DNA from: Candidatus Aphodomonas merdavium
Lineage (GTDB): Bacteria; Bacillota; Clostridia; Christensenellales; Aristaeellaceae
NCBI GenBank assembly: GCA_018715585.1
Contig: DVLH01000027.1
Span: 1-5,419 of the forward strand
Direction of reading: 5' to 3'
DNA: 5,419 bases
Below are positions 1-5,409 of the stretch, one piece after another. The notes beneath the pieces were generated by a model. That model was given only the letters and a program-made list of their open reading frames with translations, did not search any database and was not told the origin of the DNA. Position 1 is the first letter of the stretch. Each line of letters opens with the position of its first letter. The translations under genes were made by a program, and so were the position numbers.

Positions 1-12
1 CGGCGCAGCATG

Positions 13-37
13 GCGCGCGCAATGGTTTTGCACGCGC
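13..37 (-). terminator. GC-rich hairpin after the alarmone synthetase gene, possible terminator
   Basis: Starting 17 bases after the synthetase stop codon, the minus strand can fold a 10-bp stem (GCGCGTGCAA with TTGCGCGCGC) around a 5-base loop. One position is a G-U wobble in minus-strand RNA but a C-A mismatch in plus-strand RNA, which favours a role in the synthetase transcript. No U-tract follows within the window, so it is not a classical intrinsic terminator. It may be a 3'-end stabilising or Rho-linked structure. Confidence 0.35.
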
Positions 38-53
38 GCTCCGCCTGGCAAAA

Positions 54-764
54 TTATTTCTCTTCCCCGTCCTCCTGTGGCACATCCGCATGGCATTCAA
101 TTTGCTGCATGATGCTCTGCATGTTCCGGTCCAGCACAGACGCCGTCTCGGCACACATGCGCAGCTGGTCGGCAAAATGCGCAGGCAGAACGGATGCGTT
201 TTTATACTGTAACTCGTGTTCCAGCGTCGCCCAGGAGTCCATCGCAATGGTCCGCAGCTGTACTTCAACGGGCACAATCAATTTTTGCGATGCCAGATGT
301 ACCGGCAGCGTGATCAGCAAGTGGAGCCCGCGATATCCGCTCTCCTTGGGGTTGGCAACATAGTCCCGGCGCCTCAGCAGCGTTACGTCGTCCTGCTTGA
401 CGAGCATCTCCGCCAGGCAATAGATATCGTCCAAATAAGCGCAGACAATGCGGATCCCCGCAATATCGCGCACGCCTTCCTTCATCGCCTCCAGCGTCAT
501 GGGAAGCCCTTTGCGGCGCATTTTGCGAAGCAAGCTTTCGGGAGATTTGATCCGCTGCTCAATATGGTGAATCGGCGCGCGCTCATAGAGCATGCGAAAC
601 TCATCGTCGAGCACCTCAAACTTGGCGCACGCTTTTTTCATCGCTCCACGATAGGAAGGCAGAACAGCGGCATATTCCTTCAATAGCGCTGCGCCCTCCG
701 CGTCCGTCTGCGGCAAGTTGGTAATCGTTCTGGGGCTAATAAAGTCGCGCTTTTCTAGTATCAT
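54..764 (-). CDS. Small alarmone synthetase, RelA/SpoT-type (p)ppGpp synthetase domain protein
   Basis: Expected to transfer pyrophosphate from ATP to GDP or GTP, making the stringent-response alarmone (p)ppGpp in the cytosol. The 236-residue protein is a stand-alone synthetase: there is no N-terminal HD hydrolase and no TGS or ACT tail as in long Rel proteins. Visible synthetase motifs are RIKSPESLLRK (71-81), a metal-binding Asp in VRDIAGIR (D100), RDYVANPKESGYRGLH (133-148), VEVQLRT with the second metal-ligand Glu (E167), and WATLEHELQYK (178-188). It is slightly longer than typical 210-230 residue relatives and ends in an acidic tail. The motif pattern recalls YwaC/RelP more than YjbM/RelQ, but that is from memory. 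The ATG is preceded by AGAAGGG nine bases upstream. It is transcribed divergently from the Cys-rich gene and appears monocistronic in this window. The family assignment is firm; the subfamily is not. Confidence 0.93.
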   Translation of the reverse strand: MILEKRDFISPRTITNLPQTDAEGAALLKEYAAVLPSYRGAMKKACAKFEVLDDEFRMLYERAPIHHIEQRIKSPESLLRKMRRKGLPMTLEAMKEGVRDIAGIRIVCAYLDDIYCLAEMLVKQDDVTLLRRRDYVANPKESGYRGLHLLITLPVHLASQKLIVPVEVQLRTIAMDSWATLEHELQYKNASVLPAHFADQLRMCAETASVLDRNMQSIMQQIECHADVPQEDGEEK

Positions 765-801
765 CCCTTCACGCCCTTCTTTCGCTTTCTAGCTGCAACG
801 T

Positions 802-828
802 ACCATACAAATATGAAACGAATATCAA
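802..828 (-). promoter_or_regulatory. Candidate promoter of the alarmone synthetase gene
   Basis: On the minus strand, TTGATA (828-823) is followed after 15 bases by TATGGT (807-802). This would start transcription about 30 bases before the synthetase ATG. The spacer is shorter than ideal and the -10 matches only four of six positions. An alternative TAAAAT lies further upstream but lacks a good -35. Tentative. Confidence 0.3.
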
Positions 829-850
829 CATGATTTTAAAAAAGTTCATA

Positions 851-880
851 TTGACTTAATCTTTGCGAGTAAAATATTCT
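851..880 (+). promoter_or_regulatory. Probable sigma-A promoter of the Cys-rich small protein gene
   Basis: TTGACT (851-856) matches the -35 consensus at five of six positions. It is followed after 18 bases by TATTCT (875-880), four of six for the -10, in an AT-rich stretch that contrasts with the surrounding GC-rich DNA. The predicted start near 886-888 gives a leader of about 60 bases before the ATG at 950. Confidence 0.5.
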
Positions 881-885
881 ATGGC

Positions 886-896
886 TGGAGACTCCA
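886..896. promoter_or_regulatory. Palindrome TGGAGACTCCA at the predicted transcription start, possible operator
   Basis: TGGAG-A-CTCCA is a perfect 11-base palindrome lying 5 bases after the -10 hexamer of the preceding promoter. With a one-base centre it cannot form an RNA hairpin with all pairs, so if it functions it would be as a site for a dimeric DNA-binding protein. A short GC hairpin (CCGCG, 897-901, with CGCGG, 907-911) follows. Palindromes this short can occur by chance, and no regulator gene adjoins. Confidence 0.25.
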
Positions 897-937
897 CCGC
901 GTCCCGCGCGGAAATATCCGGCTAATCTAAAACGCGC

Positions 938-945
938 GAGGTGAT
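938..945 (+). promoter_or_regulatory. Ribosome binding site fixing the start of the Cys-rich gene
   Basis: GAGGTGAT matches the complement of the 16S rRNA 3' end over eight bases. Its GAGG core ends eight bases before the ATG at 950. The in-frame GTG at 941 and ATG at 944 lie inside this site, so they are unlikely starts. Confidence 0.75.
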
Positions 946-949
946 GCAA

Positions 950-1174
950 ATGACCAATTCCTGCTTTGCGCTGGCTCCCGACGGGAAATGCCGCGTGCTG
1001 CTTGTCGGCGAATGCGAAGGTGAAAGCTGCCCGTTTTACAAAACAAAAGCGCAGCTGGACCATGAACGCGCCAAGGCGCGCGAGAGCATCTGCCGCCTTA
1101 GCGACGAAGACCGCACTTGGATTGCGGAAAAATACTACGATGAGAATAAGCTCTGGCGCGAACTCGGTGCATAA
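950..1174 (+). CDS. Small Cys-rich protein of unknown function, probably metal-binding
   Basis: A 74-residue cytosolic protein with no signal peptide or membrane segment. Its N-terminal third holds four cysteines: C5, C14, C22 and C27, the last in SCPFYKTK (26-33). The spacing resembles a small zinc knuckle or ribbon. A fifth cysteine, C48, sits alone in the C-terminal half, which is charged and probably helical (about residues 33-72, rich in Arg, Glu and Lys). I recall similar short proteins with an N-terminal Cys cluster, a CPFYKT-like motif and a charged helical tail in Clostridia, but know of no assigned function. The start is ATG 950 because the matching ribosome binding site covers the two upstream in-frame starts. 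The gene is divergent from the alarmone synthetase and convergent with thyX. Its own promoter, its strong ribosome binding site and the family-like motif argue that it is real; zinc binding is inference. Confidence 0.82.
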   Translation: MTNSCFALAPDGKCRVLLVGECEGESCPFYKTKAQLDHERAKARESICRLSDEDRTWIAEKYYDENKLWRELGA

Positions 1175-1175
1175 A

Positions 1176-1189
1176 GCGCTATTTAGCGC
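1176..1189 (-). terminator. Short hairpin between the convergent thyX and Cys-rich genes
   Basis: GCGCT and AGCGC form a 5-bp stem around a 4-base loop. It lies one base after the stop codon of the Cys-rich gene and 16 bases after the thyX stop. On the minus strand it is followed by TTTAT, so it could act as a weak terminator for the ruv-queA-thyX operon. On the plus strand no T-run follows. The stem is short, so termination here is uncertain. Confidence 0.35.
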
Positions 1190-1205
1190 CGCCATTGCCG
1201 GGAAA

Positions 1206-1853
1206 TCAACCGATATCGCCGAAAATTTCCGGCAGGAATGCGCGCATAGCTTCTAGCAGCGGCGCGGCAACCTGGCGCATCTGCGGATGCGGTTTGCCCG
1301 TCGTCCCCACTGCGCGCAGCTTGAAAAAATGCCGCCACTCCCGCAGGTTCATCGTCACGACGATCTCCGTCTTTAAGCTGGTAGGGAGCACGTCGCGCGC
1401 ATACTCCGGCGCAACGCCAAGAGACAGCAGATGAAAATACGCCCGCTCCCCCTCCTGACAGGCGGCTTTCCAAACGTCGAACGCTTCCGTGCCCGGTTCA
1501 AACGCCTGCGGGCGCACCACGGTGATTTCGCTGCCAAACTTTTCTTTATCGTACGAGCAATAGCGCGTGCTCTCCTGCGCGTAGCTGGCAATGCGGTGGC
1601 GCACGATTTCATGGCTGACGCCCCGGTCCACCGTAAAGCGCACGCTCATATGCACGTGCTCGATCATTGCCTCATGCCCGGCGGCCACGAGCGAAGCGAC
1701 AAACTTCGCCGTCGCCTCGGGCGATTTGTTTTTTGCCGTGGATTTATAGCAAGTGCGCGCCGCATCTTCAATCTGCAAAAGAATCGCCTGCCGCTCCTGC
1801 TGGGAAAGCGACTGCGGCCGTATCAGTTCATAGCCCGGTTCAATCACCCTCAT
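1206..1853 (-). CDS. thyX: Flavin-dependent thymidylate synthase ThyX
   Basis: Methylates dUMP to dTMP using methylenetetrahydrofolate as carbon donor, with FAD and NADPH providing the reducing power; it works as a cytosolic homotetramer. The 215-residue protein has the ThyX signature RHR-x7-S, with RHR at 85-87 and S95, inside a block running from HEIVRHR (81-87) through ESTRY (94-98). Further family-like regions are the early CYKS (35-38), LPTSLKTEIVVTMNLREWRHFF (156-177 region) and HPQMRQVA (189-196). Length is normal for the family. Its ATG lies inside the end of queA, overlapping it by 14 bases, with a perfect AGGAGG ten bases upstream. It is the last gene of the ruv operon and is followed by a weak hairpin. 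ThyX normally replaces the folate-oxidising enzyme ThyA; whether thyA also exists cannot be seen here. Confidence 0.97.
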   Translation of the reverse strand: MRVIEPGYELIRPQSLSQQERQAILLQIEDAARTCYKSTAKNKSPEATAKFVASLVAAGHEAMIEHVHMSVRFTVDRGVSHEIVRHRIASYAQESTRYCSYDKEKFGSEITVVRPQAFEPGTEAFDVWKAACQEGERAYFHLLSLGVAPEYARDVLPTSLKTEIVVTMNLREWRHFFKLRAVGTTGKPHPQMRQVAAPLLEAMRAFLPEIFGDIG

Positions 1854-2898
1854 TTGTTTCCGTCCTCCTGCCTGTAATCAACATCGCATCGCCAAAGCTA
1901 AAAAACCGGTACCGCAGCCGGACGGCCTCGGCATACGCATCCAGCGCATTTTCCCGCCCCATAAAAGCCGAAACAAGCATGAGCAGCGTGCTCTTAGGCA
2001 AATGAAAGTTGGTAATCAGCGCATCCGTCGCATGGAAGGGAACGCCGGGTTTGATAAAGATGCTCGTCTCCCCTGCGCCCGCGCGGACGATGCCGTCCGC
2101 ACCTGTAACGGTCTCCAGCGTGCGCACGCACGTCGTGCCCGTACAGATGATGCGCCCGCCATGCGCGCGCGCCGCGTTGAGCCGCGCAGCGGCATCGGGC
2201 GTCACCTCATAGTACTCCGTATGCATCACATGCTTTTCAACGTCCTCCTGCGAAACAGGACGGAACGTCCCTAGCCCCACATGCAGCAGCACCGGCACGA
2301 CGTCCACGCCCTTTTGCCGGATGCGCTCAAGCAGTTCCGGCGTAAAGTGTAGCCCTGCCGTAGGCGAGGCGGCTGATCCATCCTGCTTGGCATAGACGGT
2401 GTTATAGCGCTGCGGGTCATGCAGTTTTTCATGGATATACGGCGGCAGCGGCATTGTTCCAAGCTGCTCAAGCACCGTTTCAAACACGCCCTCATAGTGA
2501 AAACGGACGAGCCTTCCTCCGTCGTCCGAGGTGCGCGCGAGCACCGTAGCGCGCAGCATACCATCGCCAAACTCGCATTGCGCTCCGACTTGCAGCCGCT
2601 TTCCGGGGCGCACCAGGGCCTCCCAGGTGTCGGCATCCTTGCGGCGCAGCAGCAAAAACTCCACCGCGCCGCCCGTTCCTTCCTTGCGTCCGATGAGGCG
2701 CGCGGGAATGGTGCGCGTGTTGTTGATCACTAGCGCGTCGCCCGCGTTGAGATATTCGATGACGTCGCGGAAATGGCGGTGTTCCCGCACTCCCGTATCG
2801 CGATGAATCACCATCAGGCGGCTCGCATCGCGCGGCTCGATGGGCGTTTGCGCGATAAGCTCCTGGGGAAGGTTATAATCAAAATCACTCGTTAGCAT
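1840..2898 (-). CDS. queA: S-adenosylmethionine:tRNA ribosyltransferase-isomerase QueA
   Basis: Transfers and isomerises the ribosyl part of S-adenosylmethionine onto 7-aminomethyl-7-deazaguanine at the tRNA wobble position, forming epoxyqueuosine, the penultimate step of queuosine synthesis. At 352 residues it is full length. Conserved stretches are DFDYNLPQELIAQTPIEPRD (5-24), ALVINNTR (55-62), SPTAGLHFT (178-186), HVGLGTFRPV (206-215), GTTCVRTLE (254-262), ITNFHLPKSTLLMLVSAF (295-312) and GDAMLI (336-341). The ATG follows the ruvB stop directly (TAAATG) and has only a weak GGA upstream, so translation is probably coupled to ruvB. A tail of about ten residues extends past GDAMLI; it contains the thyX ribosome binding site and start. 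The usual partner tgt, which inserts the precursor base, is not adjacent and must lie elsewhere if the pathway works. Confidence 0.97.
   Translation of the reverse strand: MLTSDFDYNLPQELIAQTPIEPRDASRLMVIHRDTGVREHRHFRDVIEYLNAGDALVINNTRTIPARLIGRKEGTGGAVEFLLLRRKDADTWEALVRPGKRLQVGAQCEFGDGMLRATVLARTSDDGGRLVRFHYEGVFETVLEQLGTMPLPPYIHEKLHDPQRYNTVYAKQDGSAASPTAGLHFTPELLERIRQKGVDVVPVLLHVGLGTFRPVSQEDVEKHVMHTEYYEVTPDAAARLNAARAHGGRIICTGTTCVRTLETVTGADGIVRAGAGETSIFIKPGVPFHATDALITNFHLPKSTLLMLVSAFMGRENALDAYAEAVRLRYRFFSFGDAMLITGRRTETNEGD
1864..1869 (-). promoter_or_regulatory. Ribosome binding site of thyX, inside queA
   Basis: Reads AGGAGG on the minus strand, ten bases before the thyX ATG, and lies within the last codons of queA, where it encodes part of the GRRTE tail. 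It supports the overlapping start of thyX and lets thyX be translated independently of, as well as coupled to, queA. Confidence 0.8.
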
Positions 2899-3939
2899 TT
2901 AATCCAATTGCATCCTTGTCTGTTCGTCCAGCCGGCTCCGCACGGGCGGCGTCAGCTTCATATGCCGGTAGGCGGCGTCGGTGACGACCCGCCCGCGCGG
3001 CGTGCGCATGAGAAAGCCCAGCTGCAAAAGATACGGCTCGTACACATCCTCAATCGTGGTGGCGTCCTCCCCCGTCGTGGCTGCCAGCGTGTCCAGCCCT
3101 ACCGGGCCGCCGCCAAATTTCTCCATCATCGCCAGCAGCACGGCGCGGTCGACATTGTCCAGCCCCAGCGAGTCGATGTGCTGCATATCCAACCCGTCGC
3201 GCGCTGCCTCCAGCGTAATGCGCCCTTCCTTCTTCACCTGTGCAAAATCGCGCACGCGGCGCAGGAGGCGGTTGGCGATGCGGGGCGTCCCCCGCGAACG
3301 GCGCGCGATCTCCCCCAGCCCTTCCTCGTCAGCCGGCACGCCGAGAATGCGCGCCGAATTGCGCACAATCTGCGTAAGCTCCTGCGGGGAATACAGCTGC
3401 AGCCGGAAGAGGATCCCAAACCGGTCCCGCAAGGGCGCGGTGAGCAGCCCTGCGCGCGTCGTCGCCCCAACGAGCGTAAACTTGGGCAGATCCACGCGGA
3501 TGGAGCGGGCGCTGGGGCCTTTGCCGATCATGATATCCAGCGCGTAATCCTCCATCGCGGAATAAAGCACTTCCTCCACCGTGTGCGAAAGGCGATGGAT
3601 CTCATCAATAAAAAGGACGTCCCCCGCGTTAAGGTTGGTCAAAATGGAGGCGAGATCGCCGGCGCGCTCAATGGCGGGGCCGGAGGTGATGCGGATGTTT
3701 TGTCCCATCTCCGCGGCGATAATGCCTGCAAGCGTCGTCTTGCCAAGGCCGGGCGGGCCGTAAAGCAGGATATGGTCGAGCGGGTCGTGCCGCTTGAGCG
3801 CCGCCTGCAAGTAAATGCGCAGGCTCTCCTTGACCTCCGTCTGGCCGACGTATTCCTCCAGCGTCCGCGGGCGCAAAGAGCGCTCCGCCTCGTCGTCCTC
3901 CGGGCGGTATCCCGACATGATCAGCCTGTTCTCTTCCAT
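2899..3939 (-). CDS. ruvB: Holliday junction branch migration ATPase RuvB
   Basis: Hexameric AAA+ motor that, loaded by RuvA, pumps duplex DNA through Holliday junctions during recombinational repair. The 346-residue protein is full length. It shows Walker A GPPGLGKT (61-68), Walker B LFIDE (109-113) followed by IHRL, sensor 1 in GATTRAG (158-164), the arginine finger in PLRDRFG (R171), and sensor 2 in RGTPRIANR (216-224). The C-terminal winged-helix DNA-binding domain includes RTPRGR (312-317). Family-typical sequences RPRTLEEYVGQ (23-33) and NVDRAVLL (262-269) are intact. The ATG begins four bases after the ruvA stop, and GGGAGG eight bases upstream lies inside the end of ruvA. All catalytic motifs look functional. 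Confidence 0.98.
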   Translation of the reverse strand: MEENRLIMSGYRPEDDEAERSLRPRTLEEYVGQTEVKESLRIYLQAALKRHDPLDHILLYGPPGLGKTTLAGIIAAEMGQNIRITSGPAIERAGDLASILTNLNAGDVLFIDEIHRLSHTVEEVLYSAMEDYALDIMIGKGPSARSIRVDLPKFTLVGATTRAGLLTAPLRDRFGILFRLQLYSPQELTQIVRNSARILGVPADEEGLGEIARRSRGTPRIANRLLRRVRDFAQVKKEGRITLEAARDGLDMQHIDSLGLDNVDRAVLLAMMEKFGGGPVGLDTLAATTGEDATTIEDVYEPYLLQLGFLMRTPRGRVVTDAAYRHMKLTPPVRSRLDEQTRMQLD

Positions 3940-3943
3940 CCGG

Positions 3944-4537
3944 TCAACCTCCCAATCCCTTGAGCGCGAGCAGGATCAACTTGTCCGCCGTCTCGGCCTT
4001 ATCGCGCACCGCCTCTACGGCGCGTGCCGCCTCCTGTCCGGAATAGCCCAGCGCAAGCAGCGCCTCCACAGCCTCCTGCGTCGCGTCCGGGTTCAGCGCA
4101 GGCGGCGCGGCCACGCCGCCAAAGGCCGCATCCGCACCGTCCACCTTTTCCTTGAGCTCAAGGATAATGCGCTGCGCCGTCTTTTTCCCCACGTTGGGAG
4201 CCCGGGCAATGGCCACGGCATCCCCGGCGAGGATGGCCAGCGACAAATCGCGCAGGGAGAGCGTCGAAAGTACCCCCAGCGCCGTGCGCGGCCCAACGCC
4301 GCTGACAGAGCACAACCGCCGGAACATCTCTCGTTCCTCGCGCGTGGAAAAGCCGTAAAGATCCATGCCGCCTTCATACACGGAAAAATGCGTGTAGCAG
4401 CGGAACACTGCGCCCGCCGCCGGCGCGGCGGCAACGGTTGAAGCAGGGCACAGCAGCAAAAACCCGACGCCACCCACGTCGATCACCAGTTCTCCTGCGC
4501 GCTTTTCCGCAACGCGGCCCTCAATGTGCGAAATCAT
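3944..4537 (-). CDS. ruvA: Holliday junction DNA-binding protein RuvA
   Basis: Tetrameric protein that recognises the four-way junction and recruits RuvB. The 197 residues follow the RuvA plan: an N-terminal OB-fold (about 1-63, starting MISHIEGRV and ending DLYGFST), two helix-hairpin-helix motifs at LCSVSGVGPRTAL (75-87) and APNVGKKTAQRI (113-124), a flexible Ala- and Pro-rich linker (about 133-152), and the RuvB-contacting C-terminal domain with EAVEALLALGYS (155-166). Length is normal. The ATG is nine bases after the ruvC stop, and the ribosome binding site AAGGAG overlaps that stop codon, so ribosomes finishing ruvC can restart here. It is followed by ruvB after four bases. Confidence 0.97.
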   Translation of the reverse strand: MISHIEGRVAEKRAGELVIDVGGVGFLLLCPASTVAAAPAAGAVFRCYTHFSVYEGGMDLYGFSTREEREMFRRLCSVSGVGPRTALGVLSTLSLRDLSLAILAGDAVAIARAPNVGKKTAQRIILELKEKVDGADAAFGGVAAPPALNPDATQEAVEALLALGYSGQEAARAVEAVRDKAETADKLILLALKGLGG

Positions 4538-4546
4538 TTTATCTCC

Positions 4547-5041
4547 TTATTTGATCTTAAACAGCGCGCGCTGGCGCGCGGAATGCGCATGCGTAATCGC
4601 CGCGGCAAGCGCGTCGGCCGCGTCATCCGGCCGTGGGATTTCCGGCAGGGATAAAAGCATCTTGACCATCGTCTGCACCTGATGCTTGTCCGCTTTGCCA
4701 TAGCCGACAACGGCCTGCTTGATCTGCATCGGCGTATACTCGTAAAGGTTCTCCGTATGCTGCGAAGCGGCGACGAGCGCCACGCCGCGCGCCGCACCGA
4801 CAGCGAGCGCCGTGGTGACATTGCGGGCGAAAAACAGCTCCTCAAAGGCGATATCATCCGGACCGAACGTCGAAATAAGCTGCTGCACGCCGCTGTAAAT
4901 GGCCCGCAGCCGCACGGGCAGCGCCTCGCCCGCCGGCGTGCCCAGCGTGCCGTACTGCACCATGCGGTGTTTGTTTCCGTCCGTTTCAATGACGCCCCAG
5001 CCCATCGTCGCTAGGCCGGGATCGACGCCGAGAATAACCAC
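4547..5041 (-). CDS. ruvC: Holliday junction endonuclease RuvC
   Basis: Dimeric, metal-dependent nuclease with an RNase H-like fold that nicks Holliday junctions symmetrically to resolve them. The 164-residue protein has the four acidic catalytic positions: D7 in GVDPGL, a Glu in FEELFF (E67 or E68), and D140 and D143 in RPDDAADALAAAITH. The DNA-contacting stretch NVTTALAVGAARGV (74-87) and the YTPMQIKQAVVGYGKADKHQVQ region (102-123) are also typical. The start is a GTG, with AGAAGGAG seven bases upstream; beginning there gives the standard VILGVDPGL N-terminus. It is the first gene of the operon, served by a near-consensus promoter about 45 bases upstream. Confidence 0.97.
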   Translation of the reverse strand: MVILGVDPGLATMGWGVIETDGNKHRMVQYGTLGTPAGEALPVRLRAIYSGVQQLISTFGPDDIAFEELFFARNVTTALAVGAARGVALVAASQHTENLYEYTPMQIKQAVVGYGKADKHQVQTMVKMLLSLPEIPRPDDAADALAAAITHAHSARQRALFKIK

Positions 5042-5088
5042 GCCCGTTCTCCTTCTGCAGCAGCTTTCACCTTTTCATAGCCAGGTTA

Positions 5089-5117
5089 AGGATACGCGCT
5101 TTTCTTTTTTTTGTCAA
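5089..5117 (-). promoter_or_regulatory. Sigma-A promoter of the ruvC-ruvA-ruvB-queA-thyX operon
   Basis: On the minus strand a perfect TTGACA (5117-5112) is followed, after 17 bases made mostly of A, by TATCCT (5094-5089). Predicted transcription starts near 5082, leaving a leader of about 40 bases before the GTG of ruvC. No Gram-positive LexA site (GAAC, four bases, GTTC) was seen around it, which suggests housekeeping rather than SOS control. Confidence 0.75.
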
Positions 5118-5167
5118 CGCCACCGCCGGGCCCTGTGTTCACGCCACGAATGGTTTAGAAATTTTGC

Positions 5168-5196
5168 TTGCATTCTCTGCGTATTTTTGCTATACT
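5168..5196 (+). promoter_or_regulatory. Extended -10 promoter of the tRNA-Leu gene
   Basis: TATACT (5191-5196) matches five of six -10 positions and is preceded by TGC, the extended -10 TGn element. TTGCAT lies 17 bases upstream and matches the -35 only in TTG. The extended element plausibly makes up for the weak -35. Transcription would start near 5203, about 72 bases before the mature tRNA. Confidence 0.65.
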
Positions 5197-5226
5197 GTCT
5201 TTCGTCCTCGTTGGACAGGCTAGTTT

Positions 5227-5265
5227 AAAGGCTGTGTTGCCCCTTTGATGGGCAAAGCCGCCTTT
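5227..5265 (+). other. Long imperfect hairpin in the tRNA-Leu leader
   Basis: AAAGGC pairs with GCCTTT at the base, two internal mismatches follow, and TTGCCC (5237-5242) pairs with GGGCAA (5250-5255) around a 7-base loop. In all 14 of 16 positions pair, one of them as a wobble. It ends nine bases before the tRNA and is followed by TTTCCCGTTT rather than a clean T-run. It may guide 5' processing or be a weak attenuator; the structure is seen, the role is not known. Confidence 0.4.
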
Positions 5266-5274
5266 CCCGTTTAT

Positions 5275-5361
5275 GCCGGTGTGATGGAATTGGCAGACGT
5301 AGTGGACTCAAAATCCACCGGTGGCGACACCGTGCCGGTTCGAGTCCGGCCACCGGCACCA
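5275..5361 (+). tRNA. tRNA-Leu, anticodon CAA
   Basis: An 87-base class II tRNA reading UUG codons. The 7-bp acceptor stem pairs GCCGGTG (5275-5281) with CACCGGC (5351-5357), followed by discriminator A and an encoded CCA (5359-5361). The anticodon stem GTGGA/TCCAC holds the loop CTCAAAA, putting the anticodon CAA at 5309-5311. The long variable arm (CGGTG, loop GCGA, CACCG; 5319-5332) is the leucine-type hallmark. The T-arm is GCCGG, TTCGAGT, CCGGC (5334-5350). It stands alone, with its own promoter and terminator, divergent from ruvC. All arms pair well and nothing suggests a pseudogene. Confidence 0.97.
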
Positions 5362-5367
5362 AATAAG

Positions 5368-5409
5368 AACGCTGATAAGGATACAATCTGTATCTTTATC
5401 AGCGTTTTT
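5368..5409 (+). terminator. Intrinsic terminator of the tRNA-Leu gene
   Basis: A 17-bp stem (5368-5384 with 5390-5406), complete except for one G-U wobble, closes a 5-base loop and is followed by a run of T (TTTTT, 5405-5409, then GCTTT). It begins six bases after the encoded CCA, so the primary transcript has a very short 3' trailer. One of the clearest regulatory signals in the window. Confidence 0.92.

Noticed and set aside
1..11. A minus-strand ATG at 11-9 as the start of the next gene
   Set aside because: Too little sequence remains, and a hairpin rather than a ribosome binding site precedes it.
216..686. A 156-codon plus-strand open frame
   Set aside because: Lies fully antisense to the alarmone synthetase, whose motifs are unambiguous; it has no recognisable protein motif.
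941..949. Upstream starts GTG 941 and ATG 944 for the Cys-rich gene
   Set aside because: Both lie within GAGGTGAT, the ribosome binding site that is correctly spaced for ATG 950.
836..1195. A 119-codon minus-strand open frame opposite the Cys-rich gene
   Set aside because: The plus-strand gene has a strong ribosome binding site, a promoter and a coherent Cys motif; the minus frame has none of these and runs through the divergent promoter region.
2908..3963. A 351-codon open frame on the plus strand covering all of ruvB
   Set aside because: It is an exact antisense shadow of ruvB, a frequent effect of GC-rich codon use. The product is low in recognisable motifs and dominated by Arg, His and Ala.
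5203..5274. T-box or other riboswitch upstream of tRNA-Leu
   Set aside because: No T-box sequence or multi-stem aptamer is visible; the region is only about 70 bases and precedes a tRNA rather than a coding gene.
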